From NCBI RefSeq assembly GCF_025716945.1, contig NZ_JAOVZT010000001.1, positions 553,548-617,547 on the forward strand: DNA of 64,000 nucleotides, read 5' to 3'. A program made the translations under genes and the position numbers. Shown here one piece after another: positions 16,735 to 25,433 of the stretch. The DNA is from Geodermatophilus sp. YIM 151500. GTDB lineage: Bacteria; Actinomycetota; Actinomycetes; Mycobacteriales; Geodermatophilaceae. The first letter of the stretch is position 1, and the number at the start of each line of letters is the position of its first letter. The notes beneath the pieces were generated by a model, which was not told where the DNA came from, searched no databases, and worked only from the letters and a program-made list of their open reading frames with translations.

Positions 16735-17988
16735 GTGACAAACGACCTTACGTACATCAGCCTCTTTAGCGGCATAGGCGGCCTGGAACACCCCGAGGCA
16801 GCACCTGTGCTGGTTTGCGAATCAGACCCCGATTGCCAGGTTGTACTCCGGCGACAATACCCAAATAGCGAGATTTGGCCCGACGTCGAAACGCTCGATC
16901 CCCCGCCGGCACAGATGATCGTGGGCGGATGGCCATGTCAAGACCTCAGTTCCGCTGGGCTGCAGACCGGACTATCCGGTGTGCGCTCGAGTCTTTTCTT
17001 TGAAATGCTGCGAGTGGCCAAGGATAGTGGTGCCGAGACAATAATCGGGGAAAACGTTCCGAATCTCCTCTCCCTGAAGAAGGGGGCAGACTTCGCGGCG
17101 CTTCTGCGCGCCCTCACTGACGGCGGATACCCCTTCGTCGCTTGGCGAGTGATCAATGCGCGCTCCTTCGGCCTGCCTCAGGACCGTAAGCGCTTGTTTA
17201 TTGTCGCCTCCAAAACAAGGGAATGCGCTGAGGCCATCCACGCGCGCCTCCCCCACCAGCCGCAGTCCATCGCCGCTTTCGAGGGCGGGCCAGCGGGATT
17301 CTACTGGACTGGCGGTAAGAGGTCGATCTGCTTTTCTGAGGGTTTTGTCCCTGCCCTCAAGATCGGCGCCACGGACGATGCCGGCCGCTCCCCAGTTGCC
17401 GTCCTCATCGACGGACGTGTCCGGAAACTCAATCTGCCTGAAAGCCTGCGACTTCAGGGGCTTAGCCACCTGCGCCTGACAGGAGTGAGCCGATCCGCCG
17501 CTTTGCGGATGACCGGCAATGCCGTTGCAGCCCCCGTAGGACGTTTCGTCGTGGAGTCGGTCAGCCAATGCGCATCACCCGCGGGCAACCCAACAAAGAC
17601 CGCAGCATTTACCCCGTCGGGACTTCTCCTGCGTAACGGCGAAGTACTGTCCGTGCAGCACAAGAGTGGTCCGATGGCCAGAAACTTGGACGACTTTCTG
17701 GACCGTGCCGACAAGGGTAGCCTCAGCGCACAGGCCGCCGCTGGACTCATCGTTCGTTCAGTGCGCTCCGGACTACCCATGCCGCGCGAATTGTTCGATG
17801 CTCTGGCCGACACGGCCATGGATCGCGAAGGTGGCCTCCGGCCGTCGCGGTCTGATAGCTTCGCCGCACTTGACGGCATGCAGGCACACGTTAGTAGCTA
17901 CGCACAGCACCTTCCACGCATGATCGACAGCCGTCGGGGGCGGTCGCGCTTGTTGCGCACCAAAGAACTGTACAGGAGCGCAAGTTGA
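16735..17988 (+). CDS. C5-cytosine DNA methyltransferase (Dcm family)
   Basis: The 417-residue enzyme transfers a methyl group from SAM to cytosine C5. All core motifs are present: SLFSGIGGLE (motif I, residues 9-18), GGWPCQDLSSAG (motif IV, catalytic Cys68), GENVP (motif VI, 105-109), QDRKR (motif VIII, 149-153) and GNAVAAPVG (motif X, 261-269). The target-recognition region between VIII and X is short, about 105 residues. Unusually, about 145 residues follow motif X, with no recognised domain. The GTG start has a GAGGGG ribosome-binding site 6 bases upstream. Its TGA overlaps the TTG start of the adenine methyltransferase by 4 bp, so the two are coupled. Base composition is AT-richer than the surroundings, a sign of transfer. 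Confidence 0.93.
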   Translation: MTNDLTYISLFSGIGGLEHPEAAPVLVCESDPDCQVVLRRQYPNSEIWPDVETLDPPPAQMIVGGWPCQDLSSAGLQTGLSGVRSSLFFEMLRVAKDSGAETIIGENVPNLLSLKKGADFAALLRALTDGGYPFVAWRVINARSFGLPQDRKRLFIVASKTRECAEAIHARLPHQPQSIAAFEGGPAGFYWTGGKRSICFSEGFVPALKIGATDDAGRSPVAVLIDGRVRKLNLPESLRLQGLSHLRLTGVSRSAALRMTGNAVAAPVGRFVVESVSQCASPAGNPTKTAAFTPSGLLLRNGEVLSVQHKSGPMARNLDDFLDRADKGSLSAQAAAGLIVRSVRSGLPMPRELFDALADTAMDREGGLRPSRSDSFAALDGMQAHVSSYAQHLPRMIDSRRGRSRLLRTKELYRSAS

Positions 17989-19796
17989 ATTACTCTGGCG
18001 AGCCCTCCGGCCCGCAGTCACCGCTCGCGTATCGCCTTGCGTTGCTCCAGGAAGCGTTTCCCGAAGCCTTTCTCGACGGCCAGCTTGACGTCGCCCTGAT
18101 CGCGGACTTAGCGGGAACCGAAGAGGCCACGGCAAGCGAGGAACCGGTCGGATTCTCCTGGCCCGGGCGCACGGCGGCGCTTCACAGCCTGCGTCAGAAG
18201 CCAGCATCTGCCCTCGCGCCGACGGCCTCCGTGGTGGGGGCGGCTTGCCACGTCTTCGTCACCGGCGACAACTACGAAGTTATGAAGCTGCTCCAACCCG
18301 CCTATGGCGGCGCGGTGAAGATGGCTTTCTTGGACCCCCCATATAACAATGGCCAAGATGAAGTGTACGTGGACGATTTCGACGACGCCTGGACTCGATA
18401 CTCGGAGCACGAGGCAGCTGTCGATGACGGTCGCCGGTCGCCAGCGCTAGCGTCGAGCGGCGGGCGCGGCCGCCATAGTCGCTGGTTGACCATGATGCTG
18501 CCGCGTCTTTACGTTACACGGAACCTTCTGAGTGAAGATGGGGTCGCCTTCGTCGCGATCGACGACCACGAGGTACACCGCCTGCGACTTCTCATGGATG
18601 AGGTTTTCGGACCCGAGAACTTCGTCTGTAACCTTGTTTGGGAGAAGCGCTATTCGCCGGCTCCGGACGCCAAAGACGTGGGTTACGTCCACGAGAACAT
18701 CCTGTGCTATCGGAAGTCCGCGTCCTTCGGCGCCTCGCTGCTACCCATGTCCGAGGCGCAGCGGAGCCGGTACCAGAATCCCGACAATGACCCCCGCGGG
18801 CCCTGGAAGTCGGCCGACTATACTTGCCGGTTCACAGCCGACGAGCGGCCAAATCTGTACTACCCCATCAGTCACCCACAGACCGGCCAGGAAGTATGGC
18901 CGAAGAGGAGCCGTGTTTGGGCGTGCACCAAAGAGGAACACGAGCGCCAGAAGGCTGAGGGCCGGCTGTGGTGGGGGCTTGACGGAAGCAACTCGGTGCC
19001 TGCACGGAAGGCGTACTTGTCAGAGATCCGCCAGGGCCGTATGCCTTCGACTCTTCTACGACACACGGACGTTGGCCACACGGATGATGCGGCTAAGGAG
19101 ATCCGCAGATTCTTTCCCGACCTTCGGTACAGCGGGAAGCCTGTAGCGCTGATCAGGCAGTTGATGCAAATCGCGGGAGTAACTCACGGCGACGTAGTCC
19201 TTGATCCTTTCGCCAGGACGGGGACAACGGCTGAGGCAGTGATCGCCGAACGGCTCTCGACCGGGAGTTCGGCACGATTCCTGCTTATTGGGCTACCTGA
19301 ACCCGTGGGCGGTGCTGGACCCTCGCGAACCCTACCTGAGGTTGCGCTCGCGAGGGCTCAGAGTTGCTTGACGGCCGGAGGAGAACCCGCAGGCAGACTC
19401 CGCGCATTCCGTCAAAGGCGGGGCATCTTCCTTCCCGCGCTTCCGCAGACCGCAACTGAAGAAGCCCAGGATCATCTTTTCGAAGGCGTTCGATACATTG
19501 ACCGGACAGCGACCGACGAGTCCTTGGCGGTGAATATCGCGCTTGCCGACGGTATCCCCTTGGACGCTGTCGTCGAGGCCCACTCGCTCTCTGGGGGTTC
19601 CCAGGCGTACGTATTCGGCGGCGAGCTTGCAGTGTGTGTCGCAACGTCTCTGACGTCCTTCGCCGTTGATGCGCTCAGCGCATTGACGGTTCATCGCATC
19701 ATCTGTCTTGAGGAGAGCTTCACCGGACAGGACGAGCTGTTGATGAATACGAGACTTCGAATGAAGGAGCGCTGGATCTCCTTCGAGACACTGTAG
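17985..19796 (+). CDS. Type III-like adenine-specific DNA methyltransferase (Mod) with altered SAM motif
   Basis: A 603-residue beta-class methyltransferase with the Mod layout: HVFVTGDNYEVMKLLQ, the catalytic DPPY (residues 117-120), a long central recognition region, and motif I after it. In the family motif I reads DPFAGSGTT; here it is DPFARTGTT (407-415), so the first glycine of the SAM-binding loop is Arg411 (codon AGG, one base from GGG). This may weaken SAM binding. The start is TTG at 17985 with AGGAG at 17973-17977, overlapping the cytosine methyltransferase stop. The gene for the Res subunit begins 7 bp downstream. In type III systems Mod gives specificity to both methylation and cleavage, so even a methylation-defective Mod could still be needed by Res. 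Confidence 0.9.
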   Translation: MNYSGEPSGPQSPLAYRLALLQEAFPEAFLDGQLDVALIADLAGTEEATASEEPVGFSWPGRTAALHSLRQKPASALAPTASVVGAACHVFVTGDNYEVMKLLQPAYGGAVKMAFLDPPYNNGQDEVYVDDFDDAWTRYSEHEAAVDDGRRSPALASSGGRGRHSRWLTMMLPRLYVTRNLLSEDGVAFVAIDDHEVHRLRLLMDEVFGPENFVCNLVWEKRYSPAPDAKDVGYVHENILCYRKSASFGASLLPMSEAQRSRYQNPDNDPRGPWKSADYTCRFTADERPNLYYPISHPQTGQEVWPKRSRVWACTKEEHERQKAEGRLWWGLDGSNSVPARKAYLSEIRQGRMPSTLLRHTDVGHTDDAAKEIRRFFPDLRYSGKPVALIRQLMQIAGVTHGDVVLDPFARTGTTAEAVIAERLSTGSSARFLLIGLPEPVGGAGPSRTLPEVALARAQSCLTAGGEPAGRLRAFRQRRGIFLPALPQTATEEAQDHLFEGVRYIDRTATDESLAVNIALADGIPLDAVVEAHSLSGGSQAYVFGGELAVCVATSLTSFAVDALSALTVHRIICLEESFTGQDELLMNTRLRMKERWISFETL

Positions 19797-19803
19797 GAGC
19801 GAA

Positions 19804-22392
19804 GTGTCACTGAAGTTTGATGCGAGTCAAGCCCATCAGCTTGCCGCGATCCACGCCGTAGACGCGGTCTTTCATGGGCAGGCCGCCGACATCGCTGCCG
19901 GGGCCTCCACACTGCGTGACGACGATGCCATCATCGTCGGAAACTCCCTCATCCTCAGTGCGGATGAAGTCTTGGCAAACTTGAGGGACGTGCAGGTATC
20001 CCAGGGGCTTCCACCTTCTGACGGCGTTGGATCCCGGCTCGACCTGACCGTCGAAATGGAAACCGGGACGGGGAAGACCTACACCTACCTGCGCACGATC
20101 CATCACCTATACCGCACGCGTGGCCTACGAAAGTTTGTTGTCGTCACCCCGTCGGTGGCGATTCGGGAGGGCGTCGCCAAGTTCGAAAACATGACGCGGT
20201 CGCATTTTGCGTCGTTGTTTGGCCCTGACCGGGCGACGTTTCGCGTCTATGACTCGTCTAGACCTTCTTTGATTAGACAGTTCGCAACTTCTGACCGTGC
20301 AGAAATCTTGCTTATCGGCCTCGACTCTTTCAACCGAGTTTCTAATCTGATGTTTCAGGAGGCGGAGGCACTTGACTATAGTCGACCGATAGATCTCATC
20401 AGCTCGTGCATGCCAGTCGTAATACTTGACGAGCCGCAGAATATGGAGGGCGATGCAGCGAGGCTAGCAATAAGCCGACTGCGTCCGCTGATTGTACTTA
20501 GATACTCGGCTACCCACCGGGAAGTTGTTAATCCAATCTATAGGCTGGGCCCAGTCCAAGCATACGAGCGCGGTCTCGTCAAGAAGGTCGATGTTCTGTC
20601 GGTAACCGACGCAATGACGGGTGCCGCCCGTATTGAACTTGTCTCCGTAGACGTTCGCCCACATAGTCCGCCCAGGGCAGTTGCTAAGATTTGGGTGAAG
20701 ACGGCCGCTGGTGTAACGCAGAAGAGCATCCGACTCTCCGTTAATGACGATCTAAGAGACCTGAGCGGAGGTCGGGACGAGTACCGGGGCTACGTTGTGT
20801 CCCGGGTCGATGGTGGCCGATCCGCTATTCACTTCGCAAATGGCACCTCGATCCGTGCCGGCGAGAGATACGGTGTAGACCTCGCCGCTATTCAACGCGC
20901 ACAGATAGCTGAGACGATTCGCGAGCACCTGGAGCGCGAGCTGCTACACCGGGAGCACGAACTCCCGCTCAAGGTGTTAAGCGTCTTCTTCATAGATCGG
21001 GTTGCGCGATATGCGGCTTCCGAGGGGGATATCCGGACACACTTTGTGCAGGCTTATAAGGAGCTTGCGGCCGAACCACGATTTGCCGGCTTGCACCTTC
21101 CGTCAGTGGAGCATGTGCATCGCGGCTATTTTGCGTCACGCCGCGGCGTTGCTGTGGACACGACCGGCGACAGCAAGGCCGATCGGGACACCTACGAGCT
21201 CATCATGCGGGATAAGGAGCGCCTGCTCAGCCTTTCAGAACCGACGCGCTTTATTTTTTCACATAGCGCACTGCGCGAGGGCTGGGACAACCCGAATGTG
21301 TTCCAGATCTGTACGCTCAACCAGACGAAGAGCTCTCTGAAGAAGCGGCAGGAAATCGGGCGGGGGCTTCGGCTGCCCGTGCTGGACGACGGCAGTCGAT
21401 GCGTGGATCCAAACATTGCGCGGCTCACGGTAGTTGCAAACGAGTCCTATGAAGAGTTCGCAAGGGAACTGCAGCGCGAGTTCGAGGAAGACTGTGGAGA
21501 ATCCTTCCACGGGACCACGAATCGACGCGAACTAATAGATATTAACCTGATAGACGGTTGGAGGCAGAGTCCACTGCTGCGGAAGCTGTGGCGAGGGATC
21601 TCACGCGAGGCTACGTATAGTGTGGTGCTCGACGAGGAGGCGCTCATCAGGGAAGCCGCAGATTCAGTCAAGCACCTGGACGTCGAAGAGGGTCGGTCAG
21701 TTGTGTCCACGAAGGCGTCCCTAGACATTGGAACGCAGGGTGTCGTCCCAGTAGTCAGCGCTATCAGCACGTCGGCTCGGGAAACATCCCGGGCTGGCAG
21801 TGACATTCGGAGTTTGTTGACTGCTTTGCACGCACGGACGGGTGTGACCCGCGATGCTCTACTTCGAGTTCTGCAAACGTCCGGGCGTACTCGAGAACTG
21901 CTCGAGTATCGGAGGTCGGTGTGGGACCGCCTTGCCGAAGAGATCAACGGCGCCGTAGCGCGAGTGATTCTTGATGGGCTCAACTACACGCAAACGAGGA
22001 CGGCCAAGCCCCTGGCCCTTCTCGAGCGGCCCGGTAGAGCGATTGCTTCGAAGACGGTCGTCTCTACAAAGTCTCTTTATGACCGAACCCCCTGGCAATC
22101 CGAAGTTGAGAGAGACTTCGCTGTTGGCCTGGAGGCGCGTCAGGACGTTAAATATTACATCAAGTTGCCTCAGGCCTACACGGTGAGCACAGTGCTTGGA
22201 CCACATACGCCGGACTGGGCCATTGTGCTGGACCGAAACGGCGAAGAGGTTGTCGTTATTGCCGAGACGAAGGGCGATCCAAGTCAGTTGCAGCTCCGCG
22301 AGGCCGAGTGGATGAAGATTCGTTGCGCGGAGGACCACTATCGTGCCTTAGGCGTGGAGTACCGGGTGCTGTCGAGCATCTCCAATCTCTAG
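19804..22392 (+). CDS. Type III restriction enzyme Res-like helicase-endonuclease
   Basis: The 862-residue protein has an SF2 helicase motor: METGTGKT (85-92), VVTPSVAIREGV (motif Ia), LDEPQN (motif II, 208-213), SATH (motif III) and QEIGRGLRLP (motif VI, around 517-525). Near the C-terminus PDWAIVLDRNG (P803, D804) and AETKGD (E821, K823) supply the PD...ExK nuclease site characteristic of Res. In type III systems Res couples ATP hydrolysis to translocation or sliding and cuts when two Mod-bound sites interact. The GTG at 19804 is preceded by GGAG that overlaps the Mod stop codon, so it is the third gene of the operon. No inactivating change was seen. Confidence 0.92.
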   Translation: MSLKFDASQAHQLAAIHAVDAVFHGQAADIAAGASTLRDDDAIIVGNSLILSADEVLANLRDVQVSQGLPPSDGVGSRLDLTVEMETGTGKTYTYLRTIHHLYRTRGLRKFVVVTPSVAIREGVAKFENMTRSHFASLFGPDRATFRVYDSSRPSLIRQFATSDRAEILLIGLDSFNRVSNLMFQEAEALDYSRPIDLISSCMPVVILDEPQNMEGDAARLAISRLRPLIVLRYSATHREVVNPIYRLGPVQAYERGLVKKVDVLSVTDAMTGAARIELVSVDVRPHSPPRAVAKIWVKTAAGVTQKSIRLSVNDDLRDLSGGRDEYRGYVVSRVDGGRSAIHFANGTSIRAGERYGVDLAAIQRAQIAETIREHLERELLHREHELPLKVLSVFFIDRVARYAASEGDIRTHFVQAYKELAAEPRFAGLHLPSVEHVHRGYFASRRGVAVDTTGDSKADRDTYELIMRDKERLLSLSEPTRFIFSHSALREGWDNPNVFQICTLNQTKSSLKKRQEIGRGLRLPVLDDGSRCVDPNIARLTVVANESYEEFARELQREFEEDCGESFHGTTNRRELIDINLIDGWRQSPLLRKLWRGISREATYSVVLDEEALIREAADSVKHLDVEEGRSVVSTKASLDIGTQGVVPVVSAISTSARETSRAGSDIRSLLTALHARTGVTRDALLRVLQTSGRTRELLEYRRSVWDRLAEEINGAVARVILDGLNYTQTRTAKPLALLERPGRAIASKTVVSTKSLYDRTPWQSEVERDFAVGLEARQDVKYYIKLPQAYTVSTVLGPHTPDWAIVLDRNGEEVVVIAETKGDPSQLQLREAEWMKIRCAEDHYRALGVEYRVLSSISNL

Positions 22393-22659
22393 ACGCGGCG
22401 GCATGGCGGTGGTGTGGCGAGAGCCTGAGCGACGGCTTGCAACTGCTGCTCGTGCACGGTAGATGCTTGTCTTCAGTGCTCAGGAGATTGCGCGCATTAG
22501 GCCTGCGACGGAGCACGTCTTCAGTTAAAATTGCGCCTCCGGCGAACTAGGCCGATGAGCGCTCCCTCGCAAGCCTGAACCCACCGGCACTCTTGTCTCT
22601 TTGCTAATGTCAAGGGAGCAAGCGGACAGTCGTCGGAAAGAGGGCGCACCAGGGCATGC

Positions 22660-23148
22660 CTAGTCGATGGCATGCTTCTGTGGCGTCGACTGTTGCTTCC
22701 TAGTGCGCCTTTTGTGCACCACGCGATATATCTGGGTGGCAACAGAGGCGGGTTCCTCGTGGGCCCAGAATCTTAACGCCACCCATCCCGCTTGGTCGAG
22801 CAGTTCGTTCGTTTCATTATCGCGGAGCCTATTGGCTGCAATCTTGTTGTCCCAAAAGTCTCTGTTCGTCTTCGATGCAACGTAGTGCCGCGGGCACCCG
22901 TGCCAAAAGCATCCGTCAACGAACACAGCTACTCGTTGCCCGGGAAATACCAGGTCGGCGGTGCGTCGGACGCCAGCTAGGGGCGCCGTCGCGACTCGGT
23001 AGCGCAAACCGAGTGCGTGCGCCGCTCGCCGTACGGCGAGCTCCGGACGCGAATCCCTGTGTCGGTTTCCGCGCATGACTCGTTGCGCGGCAGCACTTGA
23101 GGCCCATGAGGGTTTGCCGCCGCGTGAGGGCGGGAGGTTGTCAGTCAC
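22660..23148 (-). CDS. vsr: Vsr-type very short patch repair (T:G mismatch) endonuclease
   Basis: This 162-residue protein matches Vsr along its length: RVMRGNRHRDSRPELAVRRA, HALGLRYRV, GVRRTADLVFPGQRVAVFVD with the catalytic-type Asp in ADL, then GCFWHGCP and NRDFWDNKIAANRLRDNET, and the C-terminal GWVALRFWAHE. Vsr nicks beside T:G mismatches that arise when 5-methylcytosine deaminates, and is habitually found with C5 methyltransferases, which fits the Dcm-family enzyme here. It lies on the opposite strand, convergent with Res. Its GTG start is 31 bp downstream of the LexA-like gene, suggesting a two-gene operon. Confidence 0.95.
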   Translation of the reverse strand: MTDNLPPSRGGKPSWASSAAAQRVMRGNRHRDSRPELAVRRAAHALGLRYRVATAPLAGVRRTADLVFPGQRVAVFVDGCFWHGCPRHYVASKTNRDFWDNKIAANRLRDNETNELLDQAGWVALRFWAHEEPASVATQIYRVVHKRRTRKQQSTPQKHAID

Positions 23149-23179
23149 TCAGGCTCAGCTTCGCTGCCGCAGTTTCTGC

Positions 23180-23779
23180 CTACTTCAAGCTTCGCAGAAC
23201 TCCCACCACCCTGCCTAGTGCTTGCGTCTCGGCACCGGCCTGGTGCGACTCAGGCTCGCAGGAGTTGTCTGGATAGTAGCCGGCCTGGACTCGCCCTCCG
23301 CACACGAAAGCGTAAAGGCGTCCTACTTGGGGCGTTCTCTCCGAGATGACGAGAAGGTCTCCAGCCAGAATGGCGGCGGCAGGAAAGGGGTCATCGGCTC
23401 GGACCAGGACGGCATCGACCGGAACGAGGGCATCAGGCAGAGCCAGGACGCGACGCTCTCGAGCATTGCTCCCACGTCTATTCATTATCGCTTCCGCGGA
23501 CATAAGGGGCGTGTAGTTAAGCGTGCTTTCGAGATTTGATGACACGCCAGCTAGCTGGAGCGAAGTAGCTCTGGGTCTGCGCGCTTCACGCTGCACTGCA
23601 CCGAGAGCTTGTAGGGCACGCAGGTGTGCCAGAACCGTCCCCGGACTCTTATATCCGAGTCTTGAGGCCAATTCGCGCATGGATGGCGGATAACCATCGC
23701 GGTTGAGCAGATCTTGGAACGCGTCGAGAACTGCACGCTGCTTGGGGGTGAGCAGTGCTTGTGTCGATGCGCCAGTCAC
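23180..23779 (-). CDS. LexA-like winged-helix regulator with a degenerate S24 peptidase domain
   Basis: The 199-residue protein starts with a LexA-type winged helix: LTPKQRAVLDAFQDLLNRDG, YPPSMRELASRLGYKSPGTV, LAHLRALQALGAVQRE. A LAG sequence near residue 78 resembles the autocleavage Ala-Gly. The C-terminal half follows the S24 fold (VDAVLVRADDPFPAAAILAG, DLLVISE, GRLYAFVCGGRVQAGYY), but the serine expected in (G)DSM is proline (DPF) and the lysine expected in the last strand is missing (QAGYY). It should therefore not self-cleave on RecA filament. It probably represses its own operon with vsr and perhaps the facing restriction operon. The GTG start has AGGAA upstream. AT-richer composition matches the methyltransferase block. 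Confidence 0.82.
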   Translation of the reverse strand: MTGASTQALLTPKQRAVLDAFQDLLNRDGYPPSMRELASRLGYKSPGTVLAHLRALQALGAVQREARRPRATSLQLAGVSSNLESTLNYTPLMSAEAIMNRRGSNARERRVLALPDALVPVDAVLVRADDPFPAAAILAGDLLVISERTPQVGRLYAFVCGGRVQAGYYPDNSCEPESHQAGAETQALGRVVGVLRSLK

Positions 23780-23792
23780 GGCTTCCTCACGA

Positions 23793-23817
23793 TCACTGTA
23801 CGTCTCCCATGCAGTGA
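23793..23817. promoter_or_regulatory. Inverted repeat upstream of the LexA-like gene, candidate operator
   Basis: TCACTG (23793-23798) and CAGTGA (23812-23817) form a 6-bp inverted repeat with a 13-base spacer, 14 bp upstream of the GTG start. Two arms about two helical turns apart suit a dimeric winged-helix repressor. Short repeats of this kind also occur by chance. Confidence 0.35.
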
Positions 23818-24438
23818 CCCGAACAAAGATGGGTCTTGAGTCCCGCGACGGATGTCGTCACTGAGGCGCAGTAGCCCAGGCGTCGGCACACAGAGCCGGC
23901 GCTGCTCTCGTGCGATCGGGTGTGCTCATCCGGCTGAAAGACGTCTGCTCCACCTTCGAGTTGGGCGCTGCTCCGCGGGTGACGTTACAACGTACGCTGG
24001 GCGTTGACTGTCTCTCCAGGGCGGCTCGCTGCGTCCGCAAGGAGCAGCGACTGGAGGCCTCAAGAGTCCCACGCTTGAGCATTGCAGAGGTCCCGCTGCC
24101 GGTCACGCTTGCTGCTATGGCTGGGCGGGCGAGCGAGGCTCACCCGCGCGATCGCACAGGGCCGTTGAGGCGCTGCGTTACAGCGATCCAACGCCCGGTC
24201 GCGGGCCTGCAAACTGCCGTGGAAGAGATCGCAGCCGTACGGGTCTTCCTGCCGTCCCATCGGGGCATCATGGCTCTGTTCCGCCGTCTGCCGTAGGCCG
24301 CTGAGGCCGCGCACGAGGCGACGCGCCTAGCCGCGAGAGCGGCCACCGGCGCTGCATCGCGGCAGACGTCGATCACAGCCAAGGTGAGCCCGTTAGCGAC
24401 GTCGCCGGGGCGCCGCCACGAGCGGAAGGTGCGGCGGC
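23818..24438. other. Intergenic, no gene supported
   Basis: About 620 bp between the LexA-like gene and the decayed ABM-like gene. Several medium open frames exist on both strands but none shows a recognisable domain. The sequence may contain worn transposon or gene debris at the right edge of the transferred block, since composition returns to high GC within it. Confidence 0.4.
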
Positions 24439-25020
24439 ATGCACGCTCGATCCCTCGACGCCGGCATCGCCTTCACACGTGACGAGGTGATGCCGGCGAT
24501 CCAGCAGATCGACGGCTGCATCGGCCTGTCCATGCTCACCGACCGCGAGAGCGGCCGCTGCCTCGTTACGACGTCCTGGGCCAACGCCGACGCCATGCGC
24601 GCCGCCACCGAGGACGTCCACCCCATCCGACTCATGCAGGCCCTCGGCGCCCAAAGCCTCGACATTTTAGGAGTGGGAGATCGCCGTCCTGCACCGGGAA
24701 CGCCCGGCCGGGGACGGCGCCGGCGCCCAGGTCACCTGGGCCCGCATCCCGCCGACCACCTGAACGAGCTCCTCGACGCCTACCGCCACAACCTAATGCC
24801 GCGACTGCAGGACCTAATGGGCTTCGACAGCCTGAGCATGCTGGTCGACCGGCGCACCGGTCGCACGGTCAGCGTCACCGCCTTCGAGACCCGCGACGCC
24901 CTCGTGCTGGTCCGCAAGCAGGCCAAGCACCTGCGCGAGCAGTTCGCCCAGGCCATGGGCGCTCGCATCACCGACATCGCCGAGATGGACCTCGCCGTCG
25001 CCCACCTGCGGGTCCGAAAA
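24439..25020 (+). pseudogene. Decayed paralogue of the two-domain ABM-like protein at 46930-47550
   Basis: The sequence aligns along its length with the intact gene at 46930: DEVMPAIQQIDGCIGLSMLT matches DEIMPAVQSMPGCIGLSMLC, and the second half (NLMPRLQDLMGFDSLSMLVD; REQFAQAMGARITDIAEMDL) matches too. About nine codons are missing after MHARS. Between about 24665 and 24755 the frame slips and later returns: the slipped frame reads EWEIAVLHRERPAG, where the paralogue has EWEMAVMHRM. The natural stop appears lost at about 25025. Two compensating indels and a deletion mark it as a pseudogene. Confidence 0.8.
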
Positions 25021-25070
25021 CGATCTGACGGACGTCGCTGCCCGAGGAGGAGCGCCAGTAGCGTCAGCGC

Positions 25071-25432
25071 ATGGCGATCGTCCCCGCGGTGCAGACCTCA
25101 AGCGCTACCTCCAGGAGGACCCCGGCGGTCCCGTGGTGATGCTCAACCTGCTCCGCTTCGCGGAGGGCGGCCGCGAGTCCTACGACCAGTACGCCAAGGC
25201 CCTGTCCGAGACCTTCCTCCCCCGCCACGGCGGCGAGGTCCTCTACGCCGGGGACGGCGGCACGCCGCTCGTCGCCGAGCAGGGCCAGGACTGGGACGCC
25301 GTCCTGCTCGTCCGCTATCCCTCCCGCGAGGCGTTCAGCCGCATGGCCGCCGACCCCGAGTGCCAGGACGTCACGCACCTGCGCACCCAGGCGCTCACCG
25401 AGGCCGTGCTCCAGCCGACGACACCCTGGTAG
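25071..25432 (+). pseudogene. DUF1330-like protein, frameshifted near its start
   Basis: Starting at the ATG at 25071 the sequence reads MAIVPAVQ and then loses frame. With one extra base near 25093 it continues DLKRYLQEDPGGPVVMLNLL, RFAEGGRESYDQYAKALSET, and ends in TEAVLQPTTPW with a TAG. This is the DUF1330 pattern, a ferredoxin-like dimer fold of unknown function. A shorter product could start from GTG at 25133. It lies between two other decayed genes, so decay is more likely than a sequencing slip, but both remain possible. Confidence 0.65.
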
Positions 25433-25433
25433 C

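Noticed and set aside
16735..22392. DISARM system
   Set aside because: Both methyltransferase types occur, but there is no DUF1998 protein or PLD subunit, and the helicase has the type III Res DEPQ box and PD-ExK site.
23910..24296. Possible gene of 128 residues on the plus strand
   Set aside because: No domain, no ribosome-binding site and competing frames on both strands of similar length; treated as intergenic.
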